Assembly: GCF_009720865.1 (NCBI RefSeq)
Contig: NZ_WNLA01000021.1
Coordinates: 62,001-126,000, forward strand
DNA length: 64,000 nucleotides
Origin: Pseudoduganella ginsengisoli
Lineage (GTDB): Bacteria; Pseudomonadota; Gammaproteobacteria; Burkholderiales; Burkholderiaceae_D
Direction of reading: 5' to 3'
Both the position numbers and the translations under genes were made by a program. Under the pieces are notes generated by a model. It searched no databases. It had not been told where the DNA came from and saw nothing but the letters and a program-made list of their open reading frames with translations. Shown here one piece after another: positions 9,701 to 19,449 of the stretch; the first letter of the stretch is position 1, and the number at the start of each line of letters is the position of its first letter.

Positions 9701-12700
9701 TGGCCGCCACCCTGGCGGAACACATGATTCCGTCCGCCTTCGTGACTTTGGACGCTTACCCGCTGACGCCGACCGGCAAGATCGACCGCAAGGCGCTGCC
9801 CGCGCCCGATGCGGCGGCCGTCGCTGTCCGCGCCTACGCGGCGCCGGAAGGCAGCACCGAGCAAACGCTGGCCGCCATCTGGCAACAGTTACTGGGCTTG
9901 CCGCAAGTGGGCCGCCACGACCACTTCTTTCAACTGGGCGGCCACTCGCTGATGGCCGTGCAATTGCTGTCGCAAGTGCGCGAACAGCTGGGCGTGGAAC
10001 TGACGCTGCGCGACTTGTTCATCGAGCCGACCCTGGCGGGTTTTTCCGTGCGCGCCGCCGCCGCACAGCGCAGCGCATTGACGGCGCTGCTGCCGGCCGA
10101 CCGCAGCAAACCGCTGCCGCTATCGTTTGCCCAGCAGCGCCTGTGGTTCCTGGACCAGCTGGACCGCTCGGCCGGCGCCGCCTACCACATGCCGGCAGGG
10201 CTGCGCCTGCGCGGCGACCTGGACCTGGCTGCCCTGCGCGCCACCTTGGACCGCATCGTCGCGCGCCACGAGGCATTGCGCACGACGTTCGTCAAAGCCG
10301 ATGGCCAGGCCGTGCAGCGCATTGCGCCGCCCGATTGCGGCTTTACGCTGCGCGAGCGCGACTTGCGCCATCTGGGCGGCCATGAACAGGCATTCGTGCT
10401 GTCGCAACTGAGTTTTGATGAAGTCAGCGCGCCATTCGACCTGTCTACCGGTCCGCTGATCCGCGGCCACCTGGTGCAGCTGGCCGATGCGGAATGGGTG
10501 CTGCTGGTGACGCAGCACCACATTATTTCCGACGGCTGGTCGATCGGCATCCTGATCCGGGAAATGTCGCAGCTGTACCAGGCGTTCAGCCAGCAGCAGC
10601 CCGACCCGCTGCCGCCGCTGCCCCTGCAATACGCGGATTACGCGGCATGGCAGCGCAACTGGATGCAGGGCGCCGTGCTGCAGACGCAGCTGGACTTCTG
10701 GAAAACGTACCTGTCCGGCGCGCCGGAATTGCTGGCCATGCCGACCGACCATCCCCGTCCCGCGCAGCAAAGCTATGCCGGGGCCACCGTGCCGTTGACG
10801 CTGAACCCGGCCCTGACGGCAGGATTGAAAGCGCTCAGCGCGCGCCATGGCGTGACTTTGTTCATGACCATGCTGGCTGGCTGGGGCATCACCCTGGCGC
10901 GCATGAGCGGCCAGGATGACGTGGTGATCGGCGCCCCGGTCGCGAACCGCCAGCGCAAGGAAGTGGAACCGCTGATCGGCTTCTTCGTCAATACGCTGGC
11001 GCTGCGCGTGCGCTGCACGGAAGGCTTGTCCGTGGCCGCATTGCTGGAGCAGGTGCGCAGCGGCACGCTGCAAGCGTTTGCCCACCAGGATTTGCCGTTC
11101 GAGCAAGTGGTGGAAGCGCTGCGTCCGGCCCGCAGCATGGGCTACAGCCCCCTGTTCCAGGCGATCTTGAACTGGGACAGCGCGCCGGAAAACGGCAAGC
11201 TGCGCATGCCGGGCCTGTCGCTGACGCCGGTCGAGCAAACGTACAGCGCCACGCAGTTCGACCTCAGCATGTTCCTCAAGGATATCGGCGACACGGTCGA
11301 AGGCAGCTTGCGCTACGCGACGGACTTGTTTGACGAACCATCGATGGCGCGCCTGGCGTCGCACTTCCAGGCCGTGCTGGCAGCCATGGTGGCGGACGAT
11401 ACGCAAGCCGTCGATGCCATCAGTTTGCTGGACAGCGCCCAGCGCCGCCAGTTGCTGGTGGACTTCAATGATACGGCCCGCAACGATCCACAAGGCCAGC
11501 TGGTGCACCAGCTGTTTGAAGCACAGGCGGCTGCACAGCCGCACGCCCCGGCTGTCGTGTACCAGGACCAGACGCTGTCTTACGGCGAATTGAATTGCCG
11601 CGCCAACCAGGTGGCGCATTACCTGCTCGGCCTCGGCGTGCAGCCCGACACCATCGTGGCGCTGTGCGTGGAGCGCAGCGTGGACATGCTGGTAGGGATC
11701 TTCGGCATCCTGAAAGCCGGCTGCGCCTACCTGCCGCTGGATCCCACGTATCCGGCCGACCGCCTCGCACACATGCTGGCGGACAGCACCCCTGCCGCCC
11801 TGCTGACGCAATCGGCGCTGATTGGCGCACTGCCCACCGCCACTGTGCCAGTGCTGGCGCTGGACCAGGCGGCGCCGCTGGCAGCCCAGCCGGGCCACAA
11901 TCCGCACGTTGCCGGCTTGACGGCGTCCCATCTGGCCTATGTGATTTACACGTCCGGCTCCACCGGCACGTCGAAAGGCGTGACGGTCGAACACCATTCG
12001 CCGGTCAACTTCTGGCGCGCCATGCAGCGCACCACGCACCAGCACGTGGCGGCTGACGCCCACGTGGCGCTGAATGCGTCGTATGCGTTCGACATGTCGC
12101 TGAAAGGCATCCTGCAATTGCTGTCGGGACGCTGCCTGCACGTGGTGCCGCAACTGATCCGCGCCGATGGTCCGGCCATGCTGGCCTTCCTGGAACGTCA
12201 CAGCATTGCCGCCTTCGATTGCACGCCGTCGCAGCTGGGCATCCTGCTGAAAGCGGGCCTCACGGACAACCCGCGCTACCGGCCAGTCAGCGTCCTGATC
12301 GGCGGCGAAGCCATCGACAGCGCCATGTGGGCCACGTTGCAGGCGGGAGCGGAACAACAGGGCATCCACTTCTACAACATGTATGGCCCGACCGAGTGCA
12401 CGGTGGACGCCACCATTGTCGCCATTGCCGATTGCGGCGGCCAGCCCACCTTGGGCCGTCCGGTCGACAACATGCAGGTGTACGTGCTGGACGCGCATGG
12501 CCAGCCCGTGCCATTGGGCGTGGCCGGTGAACTGTACATTGGCGGAGAAGGTGTGGCGCGCGGCTACCTGCGCCGCCCGGAATTGACGGCGGAGCGCTTC
12601 GTCGCCGACCACTTCAGCGGCAAGCCGGGCGCGCGCCTGTACAAGACGGGCGACGTGGGCCGCTGGCTGGCCGATGGCACGCTGGCTTACCTGGGCCGCA

Positions 12701-15700
12701 ATGACTTCCAGGTCAAGGTGCGCGGTTTCCGCATCGAGCTGGGTGAAATTGAAAGCAAGCTGGCTGCATGCGCCGGCGTGCGCGAAGCGGTCGTCATCGC
12801 CCGCGAAGACCAGCCGGGCGACCAGCGCCTGGTTGCGTATGTCGTCATGCGCGACGGCTGCACCTTGGATGCCGCCGCCCTGCGCTCGGCGCTGGCGGCC
12901 AGCCTGGCGGAATTCATGATTCCATCCGCCTACGTGGCGCTGCCGTCGTTCCCGCTGACGCCCAACGGCAAGCTGGATCGCAAGGCGCTGCCGGCGCCGG
13001 ACAGCTCGGCCGTGGCCAGCGCCGCCTACGATGCGCCGCAAGGCGCCGTCGAGGAATCGCTTGCCGCCATCTGGCAAGAGTTGCTGGAACTGGACCAGGT
13101 GGGCCGCAACGACCACTTCTTTGATTTGGGCGGCCATTCACTGCTGGCCGTGCAATTGCTGTCGCACGTGCGGGAAGAACTGGGCGTGGAACTGGGCTTG
13201 CGCGACTTGTTTACGCATCCGACGCTGGCGGCCTTTGCCGCACTGGCGGATACGGCCCGCCCCAGCGCCATGACAGCCATCACCGTGGCGGACCGCAGCA
13301 AGCCGCTGCCGCTGTCGTTCTCGCAGCAGCGCATGTGGTTCATGGCGCGCCTCGATGCGGCGGCCAGCGCCGCCTATCACATGCCGTCCGAACTGCGGCT
13401 GAAAGGCCGGTTGAACAAGGCCGCGCTGAAAGCAGCGCTGGACCGCATTGTGGCGCGCCATGAAAACCTGCGCACCACGTTCGTGGAAACCGATGGCACG
13501 CCCGTACAAGTGATCGCTCCTGCCGGATGCGGTTTCACGCTGCGCGAGCGGGACCTGGGCCACCTGGCCGGCCATGAACAGGAATTCACCGTGCTGCAAA
13601 TCAGCACCGACGAAGCCGCCGCGCCATTTGACATGGCGGCCGGTCCCCTGATCCGCGGCCAGCTGCTGCGCCTGGGCGACGATGAACATGTGTTGCTGGT
13701 GACGCAGCACCACATCATTTCCGATGGCTGGTCGATGGGCATCCTGATCCAGGAAATGTCCGCGCTGTACACGGCGTTCGCCGGCGGCCAGCCCGACCCG
13801 CTGCCACCGCTGGCGCTGCAATATGCGGATTACGCCGCATGGCAGCGGGGCTGGCTGCAAGGCCAGACGCTGGAACAGCAAACCGCGTTCTGGAAAGACT
13901 ACCTGTCCGGCGCGCCGGAATTGCTGGCGCTGCCGGCCGACCGTCCCCGCCCTGCACAGCAAAGCTATGCAGGCGCCACGGCGTCCCTGACCGTCGATGC
14001 GGCGGTGGCGGACGGATTGCGCGCGCTGGCCCAGCGCCACGGCTGCACCCTGTTCATGGCCTTGCTGGCCGGCTGGGGTGCGCTGCTGGCGCGCCTGTCC
14101 GGCCAGGCGGACGTGGTGATCGGCACGTCCGTCGCCAACCGCCAGCGCGTGGAAGTGGAACCATTGATCGGCTTCTTCGTGAATTCGCTCGCACTGCGCG
14201 TCACCGTGCCGGACAACGCCACTGTGGCGGACTTGCTGGCGCACGTGAAAACGTCGGCCCTGAAGGCTTTCGAACACCAGGATTTGCCGTTCGAACAAGT
14301 GGTGGAAATCCTGCAGCCTGCGCGCAGCATGAGCCACAGCCCCCTGTTCCAGGTCATGCTGAGCATGAACAATACGCCGGGCAATGACGCCATGCACTTG
14401 CCGGGCCTGCAGCTGTCCGAACGCCCGCAGACCCAGCACACGACGCAATTCGACATCGGCCTGCGCCTCGTCGATGCGGGCGAGCGCATTGTCGGCAGCC
14501 TGGAATATTCGACGGACTTGTTCGATGGCGGCACCATCGACCGCATGATGGGCCAATACCGGCTGGTGCTGGCGGCCATGGCGGCGGACGACAGCCAGCC
14601 CGTCAGCCGTATCGCACTGCTGGACGATGCGCAGCGCCACCTGCTGCTGGAAAGCTTTAACGCGACCGCCACCACCTTCCCGTCCGCGCTGCCGGTACAC
14701 CACCTGTTCGAACAGCAAGCTACCGTGCATCCCGATGCCACCGCCCTGCTGTTCGACGGCGTGGCCACCACGTATGCGCAGCTGAACCGGCATGCCAACC
14801 AGATTGCCCACGCACTGGCCGCGCACGGCGTACAGCCAGGCAGCCGTGTCGCCATTTGCGTGGAGCGCAGCCCGGACCTGGTGGCGGCGCTGCTGGGCGC
14901 ATTGAAAGCGGGCGCCGCTTACGTGCCGCTGGACCCGGCATATCCATCCGAACGCCTGGCTTATATGCTGGAAGACAGCGCGCCGGCAGCCGTGCTGACG
15001 CAGCCATCGCTGGCTGCTGTGTTGCCGCCACTGGCCATGCCGGTACTGATGGCGCAGCAGGCTGCCGGCGGCGAAGCCTGCGGCAACCCGGACACCGCCG
15101 TCACCGCACGCGGCCTGGCGTATGTGATTTACACGTCCGGCTCGACGGGCAAACCCAAGGGCGCCATGATCGAACACGGCGGCCTGGCGAATTACCTGGC
15201 GTGGGCCCGCGCCAGCTATGCGCCCAACGCGGCCAGCCACTCGGTGCTGTCGTCATCGATCGCGTTTGACGCCACCATTACCAGCCTGTACCTGCCGCTG
15301 ATCACGGGCGGCAGCGTGACGGTGCTGCGTGAAAAAGAGGAACTGACGGGCCTGGAAAATGTGCTGCAAACCGCTGTCGGGCCGCTGCTGGTGAAAATCA
15401 CGCCGGCGCACCTGTCGCTGCTGGCGGACAGCCTGGCGCAGTCGCCGCTACCAGGCCACGCGCACGTCTTCGTCGTCGGCGGCGAAGCGCTGTCCTGGTC
15501 CACCGTGGACAAGTGGCTGCGCGTGTCGCCCGCCACCCGCATCGTCAATGAATACGGCCCGACGGAAACCGTGGTGGGCTGCGCCACTTACGAAGCGCAG
15601 GCCGGTGTGACGCCGGGTGCGGAATTGCCGATCGGCCGCCCGATTGCCAATACCCGCATGTATGTGCTCGATGCCCACGGCCAGCCAGTGCCGCCGGGTG

Positions 15701-18111
15701 TCACGGGCGAGCTGTTTATCGGCGGGGCCGGTGTCGCCCGCGGCTACCTGAACCGCCCGGAATTAACGGCGCAACGCTTCCTGCCGGATCCGTTTTCAGC
15801 GCCGGGCGCCCGCATGTACAAGACCGGCGACCTGGGACGGTGGAAATCGGACGGCAACCTGGAATACCTGGGCCGCAACGACTTCCAGGTCAAGGTGCGG
15901 GGCTTCCGCATCGAACTGGGAGAAATCGAAGCGGCGCTGGCTGCGTGCACCGGCGTGCGTGAAGCGGCAGTGCTGGCGCGCCAGGACCAGGCGGGCGACA
16001 AGCGCCTGGTGGCCTATGTGCTGCCGGCAGACGGCGCCGCACCGACGGCAGGCGCGCTGCGCACCGCACTGGCAGCGTCGCTGCCCGAACACATGATTCC
16101 GTCCGCCTTCGTCACGCTGGATGCGTTCCCGCTGACCGCCAACGGCAAGCTGGACCGCGCTGCGCTGCCGGCGCCGGATGCGGGCGCCGTGGCGCTGCGC
16201 CAGTTCGAAGCGCCGCAGGGCGCCGCCGAGCAAGCCATTGCCGGCATCTGGCAGGAATTGCTGGGCGTGCAGCACGTGGGCCGCAACGACCACTTCTTCG
16301 AGCTGGGCGGCCATTCGCTGCTGGGCGTGCAAATGCTGGCGCGCCTGCGCCGCGCTGCCGGCATCGACGTGCCGCTGCGCACGCTGTTCGTGCACAGCAC
16401 CTTGCGCGCGTTTGCGTCCGCCGTCAGCGGCCAGTCGGCGCAGCACCCGAACCTGGTGGCGCTGCGTCCGCAAGGGAAGCAGCGGCCGCTGTTCCTCGTG
16501 CACCCGGGCGAAGGGGAAATCGGCTATGCACGCGACCTGGCGCCATGGCTGGACGACGACGTGCCGGTCTACGGCCTGGCGGCTACCGGCTTCCAGGCCG
16601 GTGAACAGCCGCACGCCACCATCGAGCAAATGGCGGCCGCTTACGTCAGCCAATTGCGCGGCGTGCAGCCGCAAGGCCCGTACCGTCTGGCCGGCTGGTC
16701 GGCGGGCGGCACCATTGCCTATGAAATGGCGCACCAGCTGATCGGCGCCGACCAGACCGTGGAATTCCTCGGCCTGATCGATACCGCCTGCCATTACCGC
16801 TGGCCTTCCGATGCGGGCTTCGTGCCCGGCCCGGATGGCGGCGTGGGCTTCGAAGCGTGGATGGCGTCGCTGGCGTGGATGCCGCAGGTTGCCAGCGTGG
16901 CGGAACGGGCTGCCATGCAGACCCTGGCGGCTGCCAACGACGTGGACGCCATGCTGGAACAAGGCCAGAGCAGCGGCATGTTCCCCCGCGAAATCGACAC
17001 GGGGACGCTGAAACGCCACCTGGCCGTGCGCCATGCGATCGCCAATGCTTTGCGCCGCTATGTCCGTCCAGCCATCCCCGCACCGGTCGTGCTGCTGTCG
17101 GCCAAAGGCGAGCAGCGCGCCGATGCGACCCTGGGCTGGGGCGCAGTACTGGGGGCGCAGCTGCAAACGGTGGCGGTTGACGGCGACCACTTCTCCATCA
17201 TGGAAGCGCCGCATATCCGCCAGCTGGGCCGTGCGCTTGACGAACAGCTGAAGGCTGCCGCCAGCCGCCGCATCGTGCATCCGGAAAGCGGTTACGCGCC
17301 CCGCATCACCATCCAGGCCGGCCGTCCCGGCGTGGCGCCCCTGTTCTGCATACCGGGCGCCGGCGCCAGCGTGACCGCGTTCGCATCGCTGGCGCAGCAG
17401 CTGGACAGCGCTATCCCCATCCACGGCTTGCAGCCACGGGGGCTGTGCGGCCAGCTGGTGCCGCACAACACAGTGGAACAGGCGGCGGCGTTTTACCTGG
17501 CGGCCGTGCGTGAAGCTGCGCCGAAGGGCCCGTACCGGCTGCTGGGCCATTCGTTTGGCGGCTGGGTGGCGATGGAAATGGCGCGCCAGTTGCAACAGGC
17601 TGGCGAACAGGTGGCGCTGCTGGCCGTGCTGGATTCGGATGCACCGGCCGGTCCGCACGATGAACGGCCATCCCATGGGCGCATCGCCATGCTGGAAAAA
17701 CTGGTGGAACTGTTTGAAATGAACCTCGGCCGCCCGCTGGGCGTGACGGCGCGCGACCTGGCGCCGCTCGATGAGGAAGGCCAGCTGGCATTGCTGCTGG
17801 CCCGCCTGGTCGAAGCCCGCCTGATGTCGCGCACGACGCCGCTGGCGCTGTTGCGGGGCATCGTGCGGGTCTTTGCCACCAATCTGAACACGCGTTATGC
17901 GCCGGCAGGCGCTTACCAGGGTCCGTTGCACCTGGTGTCGGTGGCAACCGGCGACGCGTCCGGGGCCGGCGAGCAATTGCTGGCGCGCTGGCGCGAACAT
18001 GCACCAGCCGCGCGTCACTGGCAAGCGCCCGGCAACCATATGACCTTGCTGTCCCCGCCCCACGTCGGCCACCTGGCTGACTGGCTGAAACCTTTACTTG
18101 GAGTGAAATGA
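6778..18111 (+). CDS. Non-ribosomal peptide synthetase, C-A-T-C-A-T-C-A-T-TE-TE (terminal enzyme)
   Basis: A 3777-residue enzyme with three elongation modules and two thioesterase domains. HHIISDG condensation motifs start at 181, 1247 and 2311. YTSGSTG adenylation motifs start at 655, 1724 and 2785. Carrier serines are S1057, S2121 and S3180. My pocket alignments to GrsA are DAGDIATVS (module 1, not recognised), DMKDLGMVD (module 2, not recognised) and DATKVGEVG (module 3), the last nearly identical to the known Asn code DLTKVGEVGK. No epimerisation or methyltransferase domain is visible. The first thioesterase has GWSAGG with S3308 and a GDHFS histidine motif. The second has GHSFGG with S3592 and a GNHMT histidine motif, so both look catalytically intact. 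The N-terminal 30 residues contain a basic helix (ARKRELLLMRLKQ) suited to docking on the acidic tail of the preceding protein. It should complete and release the product. Confidence 0.96.
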   Translation: MNTTNAESTLSARKRELLLMRLKQSAVARAPSDAPPALLPANRNAPLPLSFAQQRLWFMDRLDHAAGAAYHMPAALRLKGSLQRGALKAALDRIVARHESLRTTFVDVDGAPRQRFAAADCGFALHERDLGQLPAAEREQAMQRIAEEEVAAPFDLAAGPLVRGQLLRLADDEHILLITQHHIISDGWSIGIMVRELSALYTALCQQQQDPLPPLALQYADYAAWQRNWLQGDALAAQTTFWKDYLAGAPQLLELPTDRPRPAMQSYAGGMARLALPADVTAGLKALSQRHGATLFMTLLAGWSVLMARLSGQHDIVVGTPVANRQRTEIEGLIGFFVNTLALRVKLDDEPTVAQLLARIKGDTVRAYAHQDLPFEQVVEALQPARSMSYSPLFQVMLSMNNTPGGEPLRLPGLTLSEVEQHHHASQFDLSLTLTDAGDTILGSLEYASDLFDTATIERIGACFQAVMASMAADDGLSVAKLAMLPEAERELVLHGFNDTAAEAPQGVLLHQLFEQQAAARPDAVALVADGQRFTYSELNRRANGVAHALAALGVRPDDRVAICIERSADMVAGLLGILKSGAAYVPLDPAYPAERLAHMLDDSAPAALLTHSALAGNLPQVAAPSLLLDQMGPGMPEAPVVPGMAASHLAYVIYTSGSTGLPKGVMVQHDNAVNFVSGHIRACGLTPADRMLQFASYSFDASVGEIFPALSSGATLVLRPAHLAVPDRAFAAFLDAEGVTVADLPTAFWHQWAQEVAAKHGPIASTLRLIVAGGEKAECRHLAAWLAEPGLRHCRWLNTYGPTETTVSTTSVAFGAGGAVPEHAVPIGRPSANTRIYILDRHLQPVPVGVTGELYVGGAGVARGYLNRPELTAERFLADPFSGRPDARMYKTGDLGRWLADGSIEYLGRNDFQVKVRGFRIELGEIEARLAACSGVREALVAAREDQPGVTRLVAYLLAHEGQPLDAASLRGELAATLAEHMIPSAFVTLDAYPLTPTGKIDRKALPAPDAAAVAVRAYAAPEGSTEQTLAAIWQQLLGLPQVGRHDHFFQLGGHSLMAVQLLSQVREQLGVELTLRDLFIEPTLAGFSVRAAAAQRSALTALLPADRSKPLPLSFAQQRLWFLDQLDRSAGAAYHMPAGLRLRGDLDLAALRATLDRIVARHEALRTTFVKADGQAVQRIAPPDCGFTLRERDLRHLGGHEQAFVLSQLSFDEVSAPFDLSTGPLIRGHLVQLADAEWVLLVTQHHIISDGWSIGILIREMSQLYQAFSQQQPDPLPPLPLQYADYAAWQRNWMQGAVLQTQLDFWKTYLSGAPELLAMPTDHPRPAQQSYAGATVPLTLNPALTAGLKALSARHGVTLFMTMLAGWGITLARMSGQDDVVIGAPVANRQRKEVEPLIGFFVNTLALRVRCTEGLSVAALLEQVRSGTLQAFAHQDLPFEQVVEALRPARSMGYSPLFQAILNWDSAPENGKLRMPGLSLTPVEQTYSATQFDLSMFLKDIGDTVEGSLRYATDLFDEPSMARLASHFQAVLAAMVADDTQAVDAISLLDSAQRRQLLVDFNDTARNDPQGQLVHQLFEAQAAAQPHAPAVVYQDQTLSYGELNCRANQVAHYLLGLGVQPDTIVALCVERSVDMLVGIFGILKAGCAYLPLDPTYPADRLAHMLADSTPAALLTQSALIGALPTATVPVLALDQAAPLAAQPGHNPHVAGLTASHLAYVIYTSGSTGTSKGVTVEHHSPVNFWRAMQRTTHQHVAADAHVALNASYAFDMSLKGILQLLSGRCLHVVPQLIRADGPAMLAFLERHSIAAFDCTPSQLGILLKAGLTDNPRYRPVSVLIGGEAIDSAMWATLQAGAEQQGIHFYNMYGPTECTVDATIVAIADCGGQPTLGRPVDNMQVYVLDAHGQPVPLGVAGELYIGGEGVARGYLRRPELTAERFVADHFSGKPGARLYKTGDVGRWLADGTLAYLGRNDFQVKVRGFRIELGEIESKLAACAGVREAVVIAREDQPGDQRLVAYVVMRDGCTLDAAALRSALAASLAEFMIPSAYVALPSFPLTPNGKLDRKALPAPDSSAVASAAYDAPQGAVEESLAAIWQELLELDQVGRNDHFFDLGGHSLLAVQLLSHVREELGVELGLRDLFTHPTLAAFAALADTARPSAMTAITVADRSKPLPLSFSQQRMWFMARLDAAASAAYHMPSELRLKGRLNKAALKAALDRIVARHENLRTTFVETDGTPVQVIAPAGCGFTLRERDLGHLAGHEQEFTVLQISTDEAAAPFDMAAGPLIRGQLLRLGDDEHVLLVTQHHIISDGWSMGILIQEMSALYTAFAGGQPDPLPPLALQYADYAAWQRGWLQGQTLEQQTAFWKDYLSGAPELLALPADRPRPAQQSYAGATASLTVDAAVADGLRALAQRHGCTLFMALLAGWGALLARLSGQADVVIGTSVANRQRVEVEPLIGFFVNSLALRVTVPDNATVADLLAHVKTSALKAFEHQDLPFEQVVEILQPARSMSHSPLFQVMLSMNNTPGNDAMHLPGLQLSERPQTQHTTQFDIGLRLVDAGERIVGSLEYSTDLFDGGTIDRMMGQYRLVLAAMAADDSQPVSRIALLDDAQRHLLLESFNATATTFPSALPVHHLFEQQATVHPDATALLFDGVATTYAQLNRHANQIAHALAAHGVQPGSRVAICVERSPDLVAALLGALKAGAAYVPLDPAYPSERLAYMLEDSAPAAVLTQPSLAAVLPPLAMPVLMAQQAAGGEACGNPDTAVTARGLAYVIYTSGSTGKPKGAMIEHGGLANYLAWARASYAPNAASHSVLSSSIAFDATITSLYLPLITGGSVTVLREKEELTGLENVLQTAVGPLLVKITPAHLSLLADSLAQSPLPGHAHVFVVGGEALSWSTVDKWLRVSPATRIVNEYGPTETVVGCATYEAQAGVTPGAELPIGRPIANTRMYVLDAHGQPVPPGVTGELFIGGAGVARGYLNRPELTAQRFLPDPFSAPGARMYKTGDLGRWKSDGNLEYLGRNDFQVKVRGFRIELGEIEAALAACTGVREAAVLARQDQAGDKRLVAYVLPADGAAPTAGALRTALAASLPEHMIPSAFVTLDAFPLTANGKLDRAALPAPDAGAVALRQFEAPQGAAEQAIAGIWQELLGVQHVGRNDHFFELGGHSLLGVQMLARLRRAAGIDVPLRTLFVHSTLRAFASAVSGQSAQHPNLVALRPQGKQRPLFLVHPGEGEIGYARDLAPWLDDDVPVYGLAATGFQAGEQPHATIEQMAAAYVSQLRGVQPQGPYRLAGWSAGGTIAYEMAHQLIGADQTVEFLGLIDTACHYRWPSDAGFVPGPDGGVGFEAWMASLAWMPQVASVAERAAMQTLAAANDVDAMLEQGQSSGMFPREIDTGTLKRHLAVRHAIANALRRYVRPAIPAPVVLLSAKGEQRADATLGWGAVLGAQLQTVAVDGDHFSIMEAPHIRQLGRALDEQLKAAASRRIVHPESGYAPRITIQAGRPGVAPLFCIPGAGASVTAFASLAQQLDSAIPIHGLQPRGLCGQLVPHNTVEQAAAFYLAAVREAAPKGPYRLLGHSFGGWVAMEMARQLQQAGEQVALLAVLDSDAPAGPHDERPSHGRIAMLEKLVELFEMNLGRPLGVTARDLAPLDEEGQLALLLARLVEARLMSRTTPLALLRGIVRVFATNLNTRYAPAGAYQGPLHLVSVATGDASGAGEQLLARWREHAPAARHWQAPGNHMTLLSPPHVGHLADWLKPLLGVK

Positions 18112-19430
18112 TGGAGTATGCAAGCAATGCCGCCGGCGCGCCAGAAAGCCGGCTCAGTAATTCGTTCTACCTGATCTGGTTCGGCCAGTCGATTTCCATG
18201 GCCGGTTCCATGCTGACGGCGTTTGCCTTTGGCGTATGGCTGTTCCAGAGCACGGGCTCCGTACTCAATTACGTGCAACTGACGCTGGCGTCCACGTTGC
18301 CGGGCCTGTTGCTGCTGCCATGGAGCGGCGGCCTGGCCGACCGCTATGACAAGCGCACCATCCTCGTTGCATGCGACATTGCCGCGCTGCTGTGCACCGC
18401 CGTACTGTGCATGATGGTGTGGCGCAATGCGTTCTCGCTGTGGCAGCTGTACGCCGTGCAAATCGTGCTGTCGGCGGGACTGGCCTTCCAGGGCCCTGCC
18501 GCGTATGCGACCCTGAGCCAGATCGTGCCGAAAGAACAGTTCGGCCGCGCCGGCGGCATGTTTGGCGCCGCTTCCGCCATCGCCCAGCTGGGCGCTCCGA
18601 TGGCGGCAGCCGCGCTGCTGGGCGCCATCGGCCTGCACGGCATCATTGCCATCGAGCTGGTGACGCTGGGTATTGCGCTGGGCGGCCTGCTGCTGGCCAA
18701 TATCCCGGCCACGCCGAAAAGCGAAGGCAAAGAGCCGCGCGATCCTGTGCGCGACATGAAGTGGGCCTTCCAGTACCTGTGGCAGCGTCCATCGATGGCC
18801 CGCATCTTCTGCTACTGCGCCGCAGGCGCGTTTGTGTCCGGCGTCGTCATCGTGCTGGCCACGCCGATGGTGCTGTCCGCCCACACGCCCGGCGTGCTGG
18901 CGCGCGTCTCGACGGCCGGCGCATTGGGCGCGCTGCTGAGCGGCGTGCTGATGATCGTCTGGGGCGGCCCACGCAAATGGACGCCGCTGGTGCTGGCCTT
19001 CAACCTGGTCGAGGGCTTGGCCGTCGCACTGGGCGGCTCCACCACGTCGGTCGGCGTGCTGTGCCTGTGCGCATTCACCGTGATGCTGTGCACGTCCACC
19101 CTGACCGCGTGCATGCAAAGCATGTGGCGCCGCAAAGTGCCGCGCGACCGCCAGGGCAATTTCTCCGCGCTGCAGCAAGCCGTCAGCATGAGCCTCGTGC
19201 CGCTGTCCGCCGTGGTGGGCGGCCTGCTGGCGCACAACGTGTTTGAACCCGCCATGCGTCCGGGCGGCTGGCTGCTGGCCATGGTCGGCGACTGGTTCGC
19301 CGGCGGTCCGGGCCGCGGCACGGGTTTCTTGTTCCTGATTTTCGGTTCCGCCCTGGCCCTGCTGTCGCTGGTGTCGCTGCTGGACCGCCGGCTGTACAGC
19401 TTTGAATCCGAAGTTGGCGATGCGATTTAA
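18111..19430 (+). CDS. MFS exporter of the biosynthetic cluster (EntS-like)
   Basis: A major-facilitator protein of about 439 residues with roughly 12 hydrophobic segments and the loop motif GGLADRYDKRT after the second helix. It resembles EntS/MFS_3 exporters that often sit in siderophore and lipopeptide clusters. Two ATG codons overlap the NRPS stop (18108 and 18111); GGAG at 18100-18103 gives better spacing to 18111. Its overlap with the terminal NRPS gene implies translational coupling and a role in moving the product or an intermediate across the inner membrane. The substrate itself is inferred from context. Confidence 0.85.
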   Translation: MEYASNAAGAPESRLSNSFYLIWFGQSISMAGSMLTAFAFGVWLFQSTGSVLNYVQLTLASTLPGLLLLPWSGGLADRYDKRTILVACDIAALLCTAVLCMMVWRNAFSLWQLYAVQIVLSAGLAFQGPAAYATLSQIVPKEQFGRAGGMFGAASAIAQLGAPMAAAALLGAIGLHGIIAIELVTLGIALGGLLLANIPATPKSEGKEPRDPVRDMKWAFQYLWQRPSMARIFCYCAAGAFVSGVVIVLATPMVLSAHTPGVLARVSTAGALGALLSGVLMIVWGGPRKWTPLVLAFNLVEGLAVALGGSTTSVGVLCLCAFTVMLCTSTLTACMQSMWRRKVPRDRQGNFSALQQAVSMSLVPLSAVVGGLLAHNVFEPAMRPGGWLLAMVGDWFAGGPGRGTGFLFLIFGSALALLSLVSLLDRRLYSFESEVGDAI

Positions 19431-19449
19431 CTGAACGGGGGAAACCACT

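Noticed and set aside
10120..13137. A 1005-codon open frame on the minus strand opposite the NRPS
   Set aside because: It is a GC-skew shadow of the NRPS frame: no known domain, repetitive Q/R/H-rich composition, no ribosome site, and it lies fully antisense to conserved C-A-T modules.
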